Under the pieces are notes generated by a model that saw only the letters and a list, made by a program, of their open reading frames with translations, searched no databases and had not been told where the DNA came from. Below, piece by piece: positions 28,923-39,148 of a stretch of 64,000 nt of DNA. The stretch is from GCA-2697345 sp002697345 (GTDB lineage Bacteria > Pseudomonadota > Alphaproteobacteria > Rhodobacterales > Rhodobacteraceae): positions 372,001 through 436,000 of the forward strand of contig CALSNB010000001.1 of the NCBI GenBank assembly GCA_943787605.1. The letters run 5' to 3'. The position numbers were made by a program, and so were the translations under genes. The first letter of the stretch is position 1. Each line of letters begins with the position of its first letter.

Positions 28923-30136
28923 ATGTTTAATCGAAAAAATAGTAATTCCTCTAATAATAAAACCGCTATTCGAGGCTTTGATGATTACAAACTTCGTCTT
29001 GGTGATTTATTACGTGGTGAGCGTGCTACAAAGGGTAAATCATTACTAAACGTACAGCGTGATATCAAGATTAGTGCTAAATATATTGCAGCAATTGAAA
29101 ATACAAATCTATCTGTATTTGAGTCTTCTGGGTATATTCCAGGTTACGTAAAATCTTATGCAATCTATTAGATATAGATCCAGACTGGGCTTTTCAACGC
29201 TTTTGTATTGAGAGTGGTTTTGAGGTTGTTGATGTTTTGTCATTAAGCGATAATCATCTAAAGAAACCTCATTTAGAGAGTACTAAGTCTATAAAAAAAA
29301 TATCTATGGACCTTAAATTGACAAAATTTGGTTCAATTGATCGTGGGTTTTTGGATCAAATCGAATTAAAAGCCTTTGGCTCAATAGCAGTTTTGGTTGT
29401 ATTGATAGGGGTTTTGTCCTTCGCTGGATTGACAGTTTTTAATCAAATTCAACAAGTGGATTTCGAAGTTACTGATGCGAGATAACCTTTTTAATGCAAA
29501 CTTAGACCTAGATAGAAAGACTGGAGAAGCGAATTTCTCAAGAAATCAGTTTGTTGGAGTTCCAAGTTAGTTAATGATGACTTTGTAAGAAAAGAAGTTT
29601 TAGAGCAACCCATATTTCAATTACGTGACTCTCCGATTGGAGGTTTTGTAAAAAATAAAATTTCAAATCAAATTAAAGATGAAATCAATTTAGCGTTAAC
29701 AGCTGTGTCCAGTAACCTAAATAATCCAATTACCTTTAGTCGACCTCAGTTAAGACCTAGTGTACAAGTTACTAAGAGGACTCTTAATAAGATTGTTATT
29801 TTTTCACTTAAACCTGCTTACATTCGTGTGGCTGAAGATAATGGAACAATACTATTTTCAAAAATTATGGATCCAGGTGAGCATTTTATTGTTCCAAGTG
29901 ATGTTTCCTTACCATTGCTACGCGCTGGTATGTCAGGATATGTATATTTTAGAATTGATGGTAAGGAATACGGTCCAGTGGGATCTGGTCCAGGTGTTGA
30001 AAAAGATATTAAAATTATCAAGGATGAGATTACTAAGAACTATAAATTAGCAGATTTAATGAAAGACCCTGAATCAAAAAAAATTATTGCCGAATTGGAT
30101 TTGAAATTAAAATCAAGTATTGTTAGCGAAGAGTGA
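28923..30136 (+). pseudogene. RodZ-like HTH/DUF4115 membrane protein, broken by three frameshifts
   Basis: One gene split over several frames. Segment 1 (28923-29171) is an HTH-25 domain: FDDYKLRLGDLLRGERATKG and YIAAIENTNLSVFESSG. The frame continues after a missing T at 29168-29169 (YLDIDPDWAFQRFCIESGF) through a membrane helix (AVLVVLIGVLSFAGLTVF). It then shifts near 29480 to a frame read to 29570, and again at TT 29567-29568 to the DUF4115 domain ending at 30136. Corrected length is 404 residues. RodZ-type proteins link the cytoskeleton to cell-wall synthesis; alphaproteobacterial homologues have this HTH-TM-DUF4115 plan. It precedes ispG by about 70 bases, a common pairing. Confidence 0.8.
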
Positions 30137-30207
30137 TTTTTGATCTATCCTGAAGTTATTTTTCAGTTATATCATTTGTTTCATTATTTGTTTAGAAAGT
30201 TTTCATA

Positions 30208-31323
30208 ATGTCTATGCAGTCTATTCGACCTTGGCGCACGATTAACCGGCGTTCTTCGCGACAAATTAATGTTGGTTCTATTAAAGTTGGTGGGGGAGCA
30301 CCGATAACGGTTCAAACGATGACAAATACACTAACATCTGATGTTACTGCGACTATAAAGCAAATTCACCAGTGTATCGATGCAGGAGTGGATATGGTTA
30401 GAGTATCTACTCCCGATGAAAACTCAACAAAAGCACTTAAAAAAATTGTTCTCGAGTCAACGGTACCAATTATTGCTGATATTCATTTTCATTATAAAAG
30501 GGCGATTGAAGCGGCTAAAGCTGGAGCTGCGTGTTTAAGAATAAATCCAGGTAATATTGGGTCAATTGATAGAGTGCGAGAAGTGGTTCATGCAGCTCGT
30601 GACAATAATTGTTCAATAAGGATCGGGGTAAATGCGGGTTCATTGGAAAAACATCTCTTAGAAAAATATAAAGAGCCTTGTCCAGATGCGATGATTGAAA
30701 GTGCAATGGCCCACGCAAACCTGTTGCAAGAGTTTGATTTTCATAATTTTAAAATAAGCTGTAAAGCCTCAGATATTTTTATGGCCGTTGCGGCCTACCA
30801 GGGGCTAGTAAAATTAACAGATGCACCAATTCACCTCGGTATTACCGAGGCAGGACCTTTATTGCCAGGCACTATCAAGTCTTCAATTGGTCTAGGAAGT
30901 CTGCTTTGGTCGGGAATTGGTGATACTATCCGAGTTTCTCTTTCAGCAGATCCAGTAGAAGAGGTTAGAGCGGGGTATGAGATTTTAAAGTCTTTAAGTT
31001 TAAGGCATAGAGGAGTAAATATCATTGCCTGCCCAAGTTGTGCTAGACAGGGTTTTGATGTTATCAGGACTGTGGAAGCCTTAGAGGAAAGGCTTTCTCA
31101 CATTAAGACCCCACTAAATCTAAGCATTATAGGCTGCGTAGTTAACGGCCCAGGTGAAGCTTTAATGACTGATGTTGGGTTCACTGGCGGTGGAGCGGGA
31201 GCGGGTATGGTATATTTGGCTGGAAAACAAAGTCATAAGATGAGTAATGAAAACATGATTGATCACATTGTTGAGCTAGTTGAGAATAAAGTTGAAGAAA
31301 TCCAAGGGCAGGGATTTCAATAA
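30208..31323 (+). CDS. ispG: 4-hydroxy-3-methylbut-2-enyl diphosphate synthase (flavodoxin)
   Basis: The penultimate enzyme of the MEP isoprenoid pathway, with a 4Fe-4S cluster, converting MEcPP to HMBPP; 371 residues. The N-terminal RRSSRQINVGSIKVGGGAPI and TPDENSTKALKKI segments are typical. The cluster cysteines lie in CPSCARQGFDV near residue 275 and IGCVVNGPGEA near residue 310. It lies between the rodZ-like gene and prfA on the same strand. Confidence 0.97.
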   Translation: MSMQSIRPWRTINRRSSRQINVGSIKVGGGAPITVQTMTNTLTSDVTATIKQIHQCIDAGVDMVRVSTPDENSTKALKKIVLESTVPIIADIHFHYKRAIEAAKAGAACLRINPGNIGSIDRVREVVHAARDNNCSIRIGVNAGSLEKHLLEKYKEPCPDAMIESAMAHANLLQEFDFHNFKISCKASDIFMAVAAYQGLVKLTDAPIHLGITEAGPLLPGTIKSSIGLGSLLWSGIGDTIRVSLSADPVEEVRAGYEILKSLSLRHRGVNIIACPSCARQGFDVIRTVEALEERLSHIKTPLNLSIIGCVVNGPGEALMTDVGFTGGGAGAGMVYLAGKQSHKMSNENMIDHIVELVENKVEEIQGQGFQ

Positions 31324-31364
31324 GTTAGAAACCCTGTGCTGACTTTACAAAGTGAAAGTTTTAT

Positions 31365-32417
31365 ATGAATTTCTTGAGTAAATTAGTAAAAATAAAAGAA
31401 CAGTTTGAATATCTTGAAGCGAAATTAGCATCAGGAGAAACAGAAAATTTTGGAAAACTTTCACGTGAATATGCTGAACTGAAACCCGTTGCAGATATAG
31501 CAATTGAATATCTTAAAGCCTTAGAGGAACGAGATGATGTCAGTATGATGTTGGAAGATCTTGATCTAAGAGAAATGGCTAACGAAGAACTAAAAAGAAT
31601 AGACTCAATGATAAAGAAATCTGAAATTGCATTAAGACAGGCACTTCTTCCCGTCGATGAGGCAGATAAGCGTTCTGCGATCCTTGAGATTAGGCCTGGA
31701 ACTGGTGGTGATGAAGCTGGACTTTTTGCTTCAGATTTACTCAATATGTACAAAAGGTATGCCGAAAACAAGGGTTGGACTTTTGAAGTGATTGAGGAGC
31801 AAATTTCAGATGTTGGTGGGATTAAAGAAGTTACAGCCCATATAAATGGAACCAATGTATTTTCAAAATTAAAATATGAGAGTGGGGTGCATCGAGTTCA
31901 AAGAGTTCCTACTACGGAAAGTGCGGGAAGAGTTCATACTTCCGCGGCTACAGTCGCAGTATTACCCGAAGCCGAAGAAGTAGATGTTAATATAGCTCCT
32001 ACAGATATTAGAATTGACACCATGAGGGCTAGCGGTGCTGGAGGTCAACATGTTAATACGACCGACTCTGCAGTAAGAATTACACATATCCCAACTGGGA
32101 TTGTTGTTGTAAGTGCTGAGAAATCTCAACATAGAAATCGAGAAATTGCCATGCAAGTTTTACGTTCTAGGCTTTATGATTTAGAGAGAAAAAAAATAGA
32201 CGATGAAAGATCAGCTGATAGAAAAACACAGGTTGGAGGTGGGGATAGATCAGAAAGGATTAGAACATATAATTTTCCTCAAGGGCGCATATCTGACCAT
32301 AGAATTAATTTAACTTTATATAAACTAGATCAAATTTTAGCCGGTGATTTAGATGAATTTATTGACGCTCTGACAACTGATTCACAGGCTCGATTGCTCT
32401 TAGAGCAAGAAAGCTAA
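31365..32417 (+). CDS. prfA: Peptide chain release factor 1
   Basis: RF1 recognises UAA and UAG and triggers peptide release; 350 residues, slightly short. The GGQ loop lies in ASGAGGQHVNTTDSAVRITH near residue 225, and the stop-codon recognition segment VPTTESAGRVHTSAATVAVL is RF1-like. The gene is intact, starts 42 bases after ispG and ends four bases before the ATG of prmC, whose product methylates the GGQ glutamine. Confidence 0.97.
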   Translation: MNFLSKLVKIKEQFEYLEAKLASGETENFGKLSREYAELKPVADIAIEYLKALEERDDVSMMLEDLDLREMANEELKRIDSMIKKSEIALRQALLPVDEADKRSAILEIRPGTGGDEAGLFASDLLNMYKRYAENKGWTFEVIEEQISDVGGIKEVTAHINGTNVFSKLKYESGVHRVQRVPTTESAGRVHTSAATVAVLPEAEEVDVNIAPTDIRIDTMRASGAGGQHVNTTDSAVRITHIPTGIVVVSAEKSQHRNREIAMQVLRSRLYDLERKKIDDERSADRKTQVGGGDRSERIRTYNFPQGRISDHRINLTLYKLDQILAGDLDEFIDALTTDSQARLLLEQES

Positions 32418-32421
32418 GCTG

Positions 32422-33261
32422 ATGGAAAAAACCTGTCATAATCTTTTTATTTTAGGTCGAGAAAGGTTAAAAGAAGTTGGTATAAGTGGTAGCGCAAGAG
32501 AGTCAAAAAAAATCTTAGCTTTTGTAACTAATAATGAATACTCTGACTTAAACTGGGTTCATGAATTAAAATATCAAAAGAGTTAAGTCTTAAAATTTAA
32601 CACTCTAATTGAACAGAGAGTTTCTGGTGAGCCAGTTTCAAAAATAATAGGTAAAAAGTTATTTTTTAATAGTGAATTTTTTGTAAATGAAAATGTGTTG
32701 GATCCAAGACCAGAAACCGAGGCCGTTGTTTTGGTAGCATTAGAAGAAAACTTTTCTACGCTATTAGATTTAGGTACCGGAACTGGATGTATATTGATCA
32801 GTCTTCTGAAGGAAAGACCTAATGCAGTTGGTGTTTCTGTAGATATTTCTAAGGAATGTTTAATTGTAGCAAAGATAAATGCTAAAACTAATGGAGTTTT
32901 AGATCGGGTTGAATTTACTCAATCAGATTGGTTTTCAAATGTGAACTCAAAATTTGATTTAATTGTTTCTAACCCACCTTATATAGGGCTAAGTGAGTTA
33001 GATGGTCTAAGTAGAGAGGTTAAAAATTTTGATCCTAAGGTAGCTTTATTCGGGGGTGAGGATGGTTTGAATTGTTATAAGGCAATATTTAATGATGTTA
33101 TTCATTTCTTAAACCCAGGGGGACGATTTATTACAGAAGTTGGATACGCCCAAAGCTCTATAGTAAAAAAGTTATTTTTTAACAGTGGATTTACTGATAT
33201 TAAAGTAACAAAAGATTTAGATCATATTAATAGAGTTGTTTCTGGTCGTTTGCCACCTTGA
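32422..33261 (+). pseudogene. prmC: PrmC/HemK release-factor glutamine methyltransferase with an in-frame TAA
   Basis: The frame from ATG 32422 encodes a plausible PrmC N-terminal domain of 54 residues, meets a TAA at 32584-32586, and continues in the same frame with LIEQRVSGEPVSKIIGKK, VLDPRPETE, the SAM site LLDLGTGTGCILISLL and the catalytic NPPY motif (LIVSNPPYIG). Ignoring the stop gives 279 positions, the normal size. A TTG at 32695 could start a catalytic-domain fragment. PrmC methylates the GGQ glutamine of RF1/RF2. This is the only interruption in the window that is a nonsense change and not an indel; error, decay and readthrough are all possible. Confidence 0.88.
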
Positions 33262-33471
33262 TACAGTATTTTTTTATTTTTATATTTGTAATAAAATACT
33301 TGCAAACTTTAAAATAAAGTGCTTTGTCATGATTATTAGATAAGTTTTAAAATACTTGATCTATAATCAATCAATCTAGGCGAACGTAATGTTGTAGCTA
33401 AATAGTAGCCGCCGATCTTACTAATTTATTGAACGTAGTAAGGTAAACAATCCATTCTGGAATTTTAATAT
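33262..33471 (+). other. Intergenic leader with hairpin potential before the DUF4167 gene
   Basis: The 210 bases hold no gene. The last 110 are less AT-rich than typical spacers here. They contain two copies of GAACGTA (33382-33388 and 33431-33437), a GGCG...GCC pairing possibility (about 33379-33412) and a perfect 7-bp stem CTTACTA/TAGTAAG (33417-33423 with 33436-33442). This could be a structured 5' leader. I recognise no known riboswitch. Confidence 0.4.
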
Positions 33472-34025
33472 ATGAGAACTTCAAAATCTAGATCTAGAGG
33501 CAAAAGGTCAAATAATAATCGTTATACTGGAAATATCATTAATCGGGTTTTTGATAGCTCCGGACCAGAAGGGAAGGTTAGAGGAACACCGCAGCAAATT
33601 ATCGAGAAGTACTCTCAATTGCACCGAGATTCTCAGCTTTCAAATGATCGGGTTGCAGCAGAAAACTTTCAGCAACATGCTGAACATTATGCTAGAATGC
33701 TTACACAGGCTCAAAGAGAGCAAGATGAGCTAAGAGAAGTTTCTGAGCGTTCATCGCAAGTTAATACTAAGGATCAATTAGATAGTTCACCTTCTAGAGA
33801 TAAGGTAGCTAATAATTCCTCACAAGATATTAATGAAGTAAAGTTTACTAAAAAACTGGATCGAGAGTGCCTGAAGAGAGTAAAGATTACGACTCAAAGA
33901 AAAATATAAAAGCCGTCTTCAGCATAATTAAAAAAGACCACGACGTAAGCGCTGTTAAAAATAAAGAAGATAAATTGAATGATCAAACTGCTGAAGATAC
34001 TTCTGAAAATATGTTAGCAAACTAA
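33472..34025 (+). CDS. DUF4167 protein, probable frameshift near the C-terminus
   Basis: A small basic protein restricted to alphaproteobacteria. The N-terminus (MRTSKSRSRGKRSNNNRY) and the highly conserved block INRVFDSSGPEGKVRGTPQQ followed by NFQQHAEHYARML identify it; function is unknown, but the Arg/Lys/Asn-rich start suggests nucleic-acid binding. The uncorrected frame stops at 33909. Restoring one A in the run of six A at 33850-33855 opens a further 50-codon acidic/lysine-rich tail to the TAA at 34023 (184 residues in all). The long open tail in AT-rich DNA is unlikely by chance, but the tail itself is not conserved enough for certainty. Confidence 0.88.
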
Positions 34026-34060
34026 AGCTTAAGAGATATAGGTTGGAGTTTGTTAACAAC

Positions 34061-34903
34061 CTAATTTTGATCTATAATGTTAGCTAATTTACAATACTGC
34101 TCCACAGATAAGTCCTCAGCTCTATTACTAGGTAATATATTAGCCATTTCAAATACCTCTATAATATTAGGCATATGATTTTTAAGTGACGTCCTCAGCA
34201 TTTTTCGTCTTTGATTGAATGCCTTGAACACTAACTTTGTTAATGTAGCTGGTTTTGCAGGAAAACGTGGTTCTTCTAACCTTTTTATTTGCACCACAGC
34301 AGAATCTACACTTGGTCTTGGAAAAAACTCTTTAGAAGATAAGCGCAGAATTATTTTTGGGTCGCTCCGCCACTGAGTTAATATTGAAAGACGCCCGTAC
34401 TGTTTGCTTCCTGGTTGAGCAATTAGTCTTTCTGCAAGTTCCTTTTGAAACATTAGTGTGAGGCTAGTCCAAACTGGAGGCCATTCTGGTGGGTCAAGCC
34501 ATTTCGTTAAAAGCATGGTCCCAATATTATAGGGTAAATTAGAGAATATATGTACTGGTAATTCTGTATTGTTTGAAATCGTGTAAGTTAAGGCATCACC
34601 TCTAACAATTTTCAGTTTCCCAGGATAATGTTCAGCTATCTCTGTGAGCGCTGGAATACATCTTTCATCTTTTTCTATGACGATTATCTTCTTCGCTTTT
34701 TCTGATAATAATCCTCTGGTTAAACCACCTGGACCAGGTCCAATCTCAATAATAGTGGATCCCGTCAAGTTCTTACAGGATCGTGCGATTTTAGCCGTTA
34801 AATTTAGATCTAATAAAAAGTTTTGTCCTAAATTTTTTTTGGCATTCAACTTATGCTTTTTTATAACAGCACTAATTGGAGGAAGATTATCAATTGCTGT
34901 CAT
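34061..34903 (-). CDS. rsmA: 16S rRNA dimethyladenosine transferase
   Basis: KsgA/RsmA dimethylates two adjacent adenosines in the 3' hairpin of 16S rRNA. The SAM-binding motif IEIGPGPGGLTRGLL is near residue 50, the catalytic NLPYNIGT near residue 110, and the family segment KKNLGQNFLLDLNL is at the N-terminus. Length 280 is normal. It is the last gene of the lptF-lptG-lptD-surA-rsmA cluster; pdxA, which often sits between surA and rsmA, is absent. Confidence 0.97.
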   Translation of the reverse strand: MTAIDNLPPISAVIKKHKLNAKKNLGQNFLLDLNLTAKIARSCKNLTGSTIIEIGPGPGGLTRGLLSEKAKKIIVIEKDERCIPALTEIAEHYPGKLKIVRGDALTYTISNNTELPVHIFSNLPYNIGTMLLTKWLDPPEWPPVWTSLTLMFQKELAERLIAQPGSKQYGRLSILTQWRSDPKIILRLSSKEFFPRPSVDSAVVQIKRLEEPRFPAKPATLTKLVFKAFNQRRKMLRTSLKNHMPNIIEVFEMANILPSNRAEDLSVEQYCKLANIIDQN

Positions 34904-34976
34904 AGTAATCTTTCATAAAACACTTTCCGAAGTTAATTTTTATATAATTAAGAGTTAAGTATGAACTGGTTTTGTA

Positions 34977-35930
34977 TTATCTATTAACTATAACTGCCTT
35001 AGCTTTAAGTTTTCCAAAGAATGAATTTGCATAAAACTGTGCTTTTTGATTATATAATTTATCTTTTATTATATTATAGGTATTTCCTTCCTTCAAACTT
35101 AATATGGAGGCCTTTTCTTTTTTTGAACTTCTGATCCCTCTCATTTGAAATACTAGCAAAGATGCTCCCATTACAATTGGTGAGCTTAGTTCGCCAGTTT
35201 TTAAATTTAATAATTTGACTCTTAACTCGTTAGGTAATGAGTTTAGTGGTAGCCATTCTAGTAAACCACCATTTTTTGCTGTTGGAGAGATTGAGATTGA
35301 CGATGCTAGTTTTGAGAACTCATTTATCGTAAAAGATTTTTCTGTAATTTGTTTAATAATCTTTCTGCTCTGTTCTGAGGTATTTTTATTTAATGGTAGT
35401 GCTATTTCTGCTAATAGGATTTTTGTGTCTACGAGTGTATCACCGTATAGATAAAATCTTTCAACCTCATGAGGGGTTATCTCTATTAGAGGAACAAATT
35501 TTTTAATAACAAGTTTCTGCCATCCTTTTTGCACTGATAAATATGCAATCAATGTTTCGTGATCTATTCCATTATTGTTAAGTGCTTCAGATAGCCTTAA
35601 TTCATCTAAACCAATTATTTTTGCATAATTAACAAAAGTTTCTTTTAGCTCTGTTTCGCTTAACTTAATTTTTTCATTATTTATTGCGTGTTGTTTTATC
35701 CGGTCATCAATTAAGTCTTTTCTTGACACTGTCTTAATATTTCCTGATTTCTTTAAAAGTTTATAAAGCAGTTCTCTTTGGCTGAGGTCATAGTTTGTTA
35801 TTACAAGGTTATTAACAGTTAATGCAGTTGAAAAAAGGCTCTCTGCAAAACACTGACTAAAAGTAAGAATATAAAAAATAATTAGAATTGCAAAGCTTCT
35901 AAAGTTCATTATGAAAGTTGAAAAAGTCAT
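34977..35930 (-). CDS. surA: SurA-like periplasmic chaperone / peptidyl-prolyl isomerase
   Basis: A secreted 317-residue protein with a signal peptide (SFAILIIFYILTFSQCFA, residues about 11-28), a SurA N-terminal helical domain (VNNLVITNYDLSQRELLYKL) and one parvulin-like domain (FSKLASSISISPTAKNGGLL). SurA chaperones outer-membrane proteins, among them LptD, encoded just upstream. It is shorter than E. coli SurA because only one parvulin domain is evident. An internal ATG at 35909 is an alternative start directly before the signal peptide. It starts one base after the lptD stop. Confidence 0.9.
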   Translation of the reverse strand: MTFSTFIMNFRSFAILIIFYILTFSQCFAESLFSTALTVNNLVITNYDLSQRELLYKLLKKSGNIKTVSRKDLIDDRIKQHAINNEKIKLSETELKETFVNYAKIIGLDELRLSEALNNNGIDHETLIAYLSVQKGWQKLVIKKFVPLIEITPHEVERFYLYGDTLVDTKILLAEIALPLNKNTSEQSRKIIKQITEKSFTINEFSKLASSISISPTAKNGGLLEWLPLNSLPNELRVKLLNLKTGELSSPIVMGASLLVFQMRGIRSSKKEKASILSLKEGNTYNIIKDKLYNQKAQFYANSFFGKLKAKAVIVNR

Positions 35931-35931
35931 T

Positions 35932-38050
35932 TTAACTAGAACACACCCTTGAATAGCTTAACTTTGACTCTGCCTTCGACCCAAAGCCACCAAATTCTAA
36001 CCAGAAGGCGATCTCATTTAGTTTTTCAGTTTGAGATATTTCTTTTCGCGTATAAGACAACGAAGCTTTTGTGCAGTCATTATAAAAAACTAAGTCAAGT
36101 CCGTTTGAGAGAGTGGTTTCATTTTCAGTAAAATCATAGTTCATTGAAGTAGAAATATTCCAATCTGTGTCAATATTATACCCTGCATCTAAATAGAGTT
36201 GTGATATGTTTTTATTCTGACCTAAAGTGGCATCGGATTGGTGCCATATATATTTAGACGCTGTTGATAGTGATTTATAGGACCAGTCTAAGTGCATTTC
36301 ATTTCTTAGTATAGATAAGTCATCTTGAATCAATGCTCTATTAATTAAACCAAAATTATCTCCAACATTTAATTGAGATGATGTTAGCCAGTCAGAGCTT
36401 TTACCATCTAGACCCGTAGAACTTGAAAACTGTTGGTTGTCTTTTGTTCGAAGGACTTTTCCAAACTTAAACCCTGCTTTAAATTTTCCTAACCGATCAT
36501 AAGTATAGTTCAGCGCCAAATTTAACCGTTGTCCTTCTTCATATGCATCAACTCCAGGGAATCTACCAAATTCAAATAAATTTGTTTCATCAAACTCTGG
36601 CAATAAACTGTCTTCATTTGGAACTGAATTCTTATTATTACTTGTAACTACTACTTGGGCAATCGGTTCGATAAGATGTGAACTTCCCTTTTTTTTGTTT
36701 ACAACTGGCCACTTCAGTTCAAGTGCTCCATAAGGTGTAATGTCCTGGGTGCTTTTTGATGATGGATCTTGATATACTCTATAGGAACTTGATCTAACTT
36801 GAGATGCAATACCTGCTACAATTCCATTACCAATAATCCAGTCTTTTTGCCATGTAGCCAACCCTGACATACGCACTACGTCTCTAGAGGATCCGTCACT
36901 ATTGTTGTTGCTCGCTTTTCTGTAATTACCGCGAGTATCCAATTTGATATCTAAAATTCCACCAATATGGTTTGGTATGAGACGTTGATTAATTTCTGCA
37001 TCAATAATTGAATTTGGCATAGTACTATTGGATTCTGTTGTCCGTAGTGTTTCATAGTGAATGAAATTTGCCTCAATATGTTGTTTTTTCTTAGTTCGAT
37101 ATGTTGAGAATGAATTTCGCAATCGATCTTCAGAGCCAAACCCATATTCGCTTCGGTAGGTGGCGTCTGAAACTTTTTTTAGTTTGAGGTTTGCACTAAA
37201 ATCATATGGCATTTTACTGATATTTTGATCAAGAAAAAAGAACCATCTATACTTAGAATTTTTGTCGACACTACTTGCATGGTTCAATGTTACATTGCCA
37301 AAGTGTAATTTCTGTCTAAAACGAGCCTCTACAGTTTTTATTCCTTCGGAATTAATCCAAGGAGTAAGACGAACATCAGCGTGGTTACCTAAAGTTAGAA
37401 AGTATGGAGTAAAAACCTTTAGGCCATTTTTATCATCAAAAACATATGTCGGTTTTAGAAATCCTGAAGCTCTTTTTACATTGCTACTTGGTATACTTAC
37501 GTAAGGGGTGTAAAGAACTGGTATTCCCATTAATCTAAAAACTGCATCCTCATAGACTATTTTTTCTTTGACATTATCTGCGATTACTTTTCGAGACCGT
37601 ATTTCCCAGAGAGGTGTAGAGCTTTCTTTGCAAATCTTGCAATAGGAGCTTACGGCCTTATTCATGATTGTATAACGACCTCCTTCCCTTTTATTTTTGC
37701 TGCTGTGATTTGTAATTTTTTCTTTTGAATAATTCTTGCACTATTCAGTAACCCATCCTTCAAATCTGCAGATAATTCGCCATAAGTAGCGTAAGTCACT
37801 TCATTTTTTATTGCGTCATAAATTTCTATCGACCCAGTGACAATGATTGAATCAGAAGCAGCATTATAGATAACTTTATGTGTTTTAAGCGTTAAATGGT
37901 CCCTTGAATAATAATTACGTCACCTGAGGCTTCGATGTTACCAGTGAGCTTGTCGTGAACTATATTATTAGCTGTCAGGTTCGTTGGAGGACCTGCTAAT
38001 ACAAAGAGAGGCATTAAAATAAAAACCAAAATAAGACTAAAAAACTTCAA
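35932..38050 (-). pseudogene. lptD: LPS-assembly outer-membrane protein LptD, interrupted by two frameshifts
   Basis: LptD is the outer-membrane barrel that inserts lipopolysaccharide. The gene starts at a TTG at 38050 right after the lptG stop and encodes a signal peptide (FSLILVFILMPLFVLAG) and the OstA-type domain (LTGNIEASGDVIIIQG). A missing base at 37898-37903 causes a TAA at 37892; the next frame continues HLTLKTHKVIYNAASD to a TGA at 37662. A second missing base there leads into the long third part (to 35932) with CKICKESSTPLWEIRSRKVI, the expected LptD Cys motif, and the barrel strands. Corrected length is 706 residues, right for the family. Confidence 0.9.
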
Positions 38051-39147
38051 TTATCCGTCCTCAATATGTAGTAAGAAACCCAGTGATATAAATAGGCCAG
38101 CTAGTGGTGGTGCCCACGCAGCAATTAACACGGGTATTTGTAAGTTTTGTCCCAAAACATTAGCAAAGTTTTTCAAAAAATAAATACTAAATCCTAACGA
38201 AAGAGCTATTAAAATTGAAAACCCTACATTTGAAATTCTTCCATGCTTTGTAACAAAAGCAGAAGCAATTACAACCATACAGATAAGTAAGATAGGATTA
38301 GCTAACTCCATTTGTAACCAAATTTTGTGTTTAATTGAGGGGAGTCCAGCTTGATCAAGAAGGGAAATAAGTTTGGGAGCTCCCATAAAGTAGTAGTGTT
38401 GGGTTCAGAAAAACCCTTAATAATTTGTATTGGAGTAACGTTAGTTGCCACAGAAAATTCTGAAAAATCCATTCCTTGTGTTCCTGAATCAGATAAAGTC
38501 TCGAAATTCCAATATTTAACCTGTTCTAGATTCCATGACCCTGAGTCTAAAGATCCTACAAGGGCTCTTAAGTGATAAATTGGACTACCTGATTTATTAA
38601 AGCCATACATGGTTATATCATTGAAAAATGTCGCCGTTGGATCTGATGTTGACGCTCGTATTATAATCTCTCCGTTACTTGTGTCTTGCTTCATCCATAG
38701 CCCCTTTTCAAGAACAGCAGTTACAGCCCGTGATGAACCAGTAAACTTATCAACCATGATTTGGTGGTATTTTGACGTGGTTACAATAATGGGGTTTAGG
38801 AAAAAAATTGATATAAGTCCGATGAATAAAGCAGTGGTGACTGGTCCTGCCAGCGATCTGATAGCAGACCTACTAGAAGCTCTTATAATAATTAGCTCTG
38901 AGGTCCGTGCAAGGCTAAGGTACATCCATAACGAAGAAATAAGAATTATTAATGGAAGAATTTTATACATCATTTCAGGTAAGTTTAATAATGATAATCT
39001 AAAAAGTACGATTATAGGTATTTCGTTAATATCGTATTTTCTAATATACTCGGTCATTTCCAGTAAAATGGAAATAAAACACATAATTGTTAACACCATC
39101 AAGAAAGATGCGAGAAAACGTTTAATTAAATATATATCTAGTTTCAA
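38051..39147 (-). pseudogene. lptG: LPS export permease LptG, frameshifted
   Basis: LptG is one of two permeases of the LptB2FG exporter that extracts LPS from the inner membrane. The N-terminal part (MKLDIYLIKRFLASFLMVLT, with RTSELIIIRASSRS) and the periplasmic domain are in one frame; the C-terminal helices (LANPILLICMVVIASAF, VLIAAWAPPLAGLFISLGFL) are in another. The frames meet at CCCAAACTT (plus-strand TTT 38372-38374): one extra A would restore ELPKLISLLDQAGLPS. Corrected length is 365 residues. It starts one base after lptF and touches lptD. Confidence 0.92.
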
Positions 39148-39148
39148 G

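Noticed and set aside
31361..31855. 164-codon minus-strand reading frame with Ser/Ile-rich sequence
   Set aside because: A shadow of prfA on the opposite strand.
32584..32586. Stop-codon reassignment or pyrrolysine/selenocysteine insertion
   Set aside because: The codon is UAA, which is not used for either amino acid, and other genes in the window end normally at UAA.
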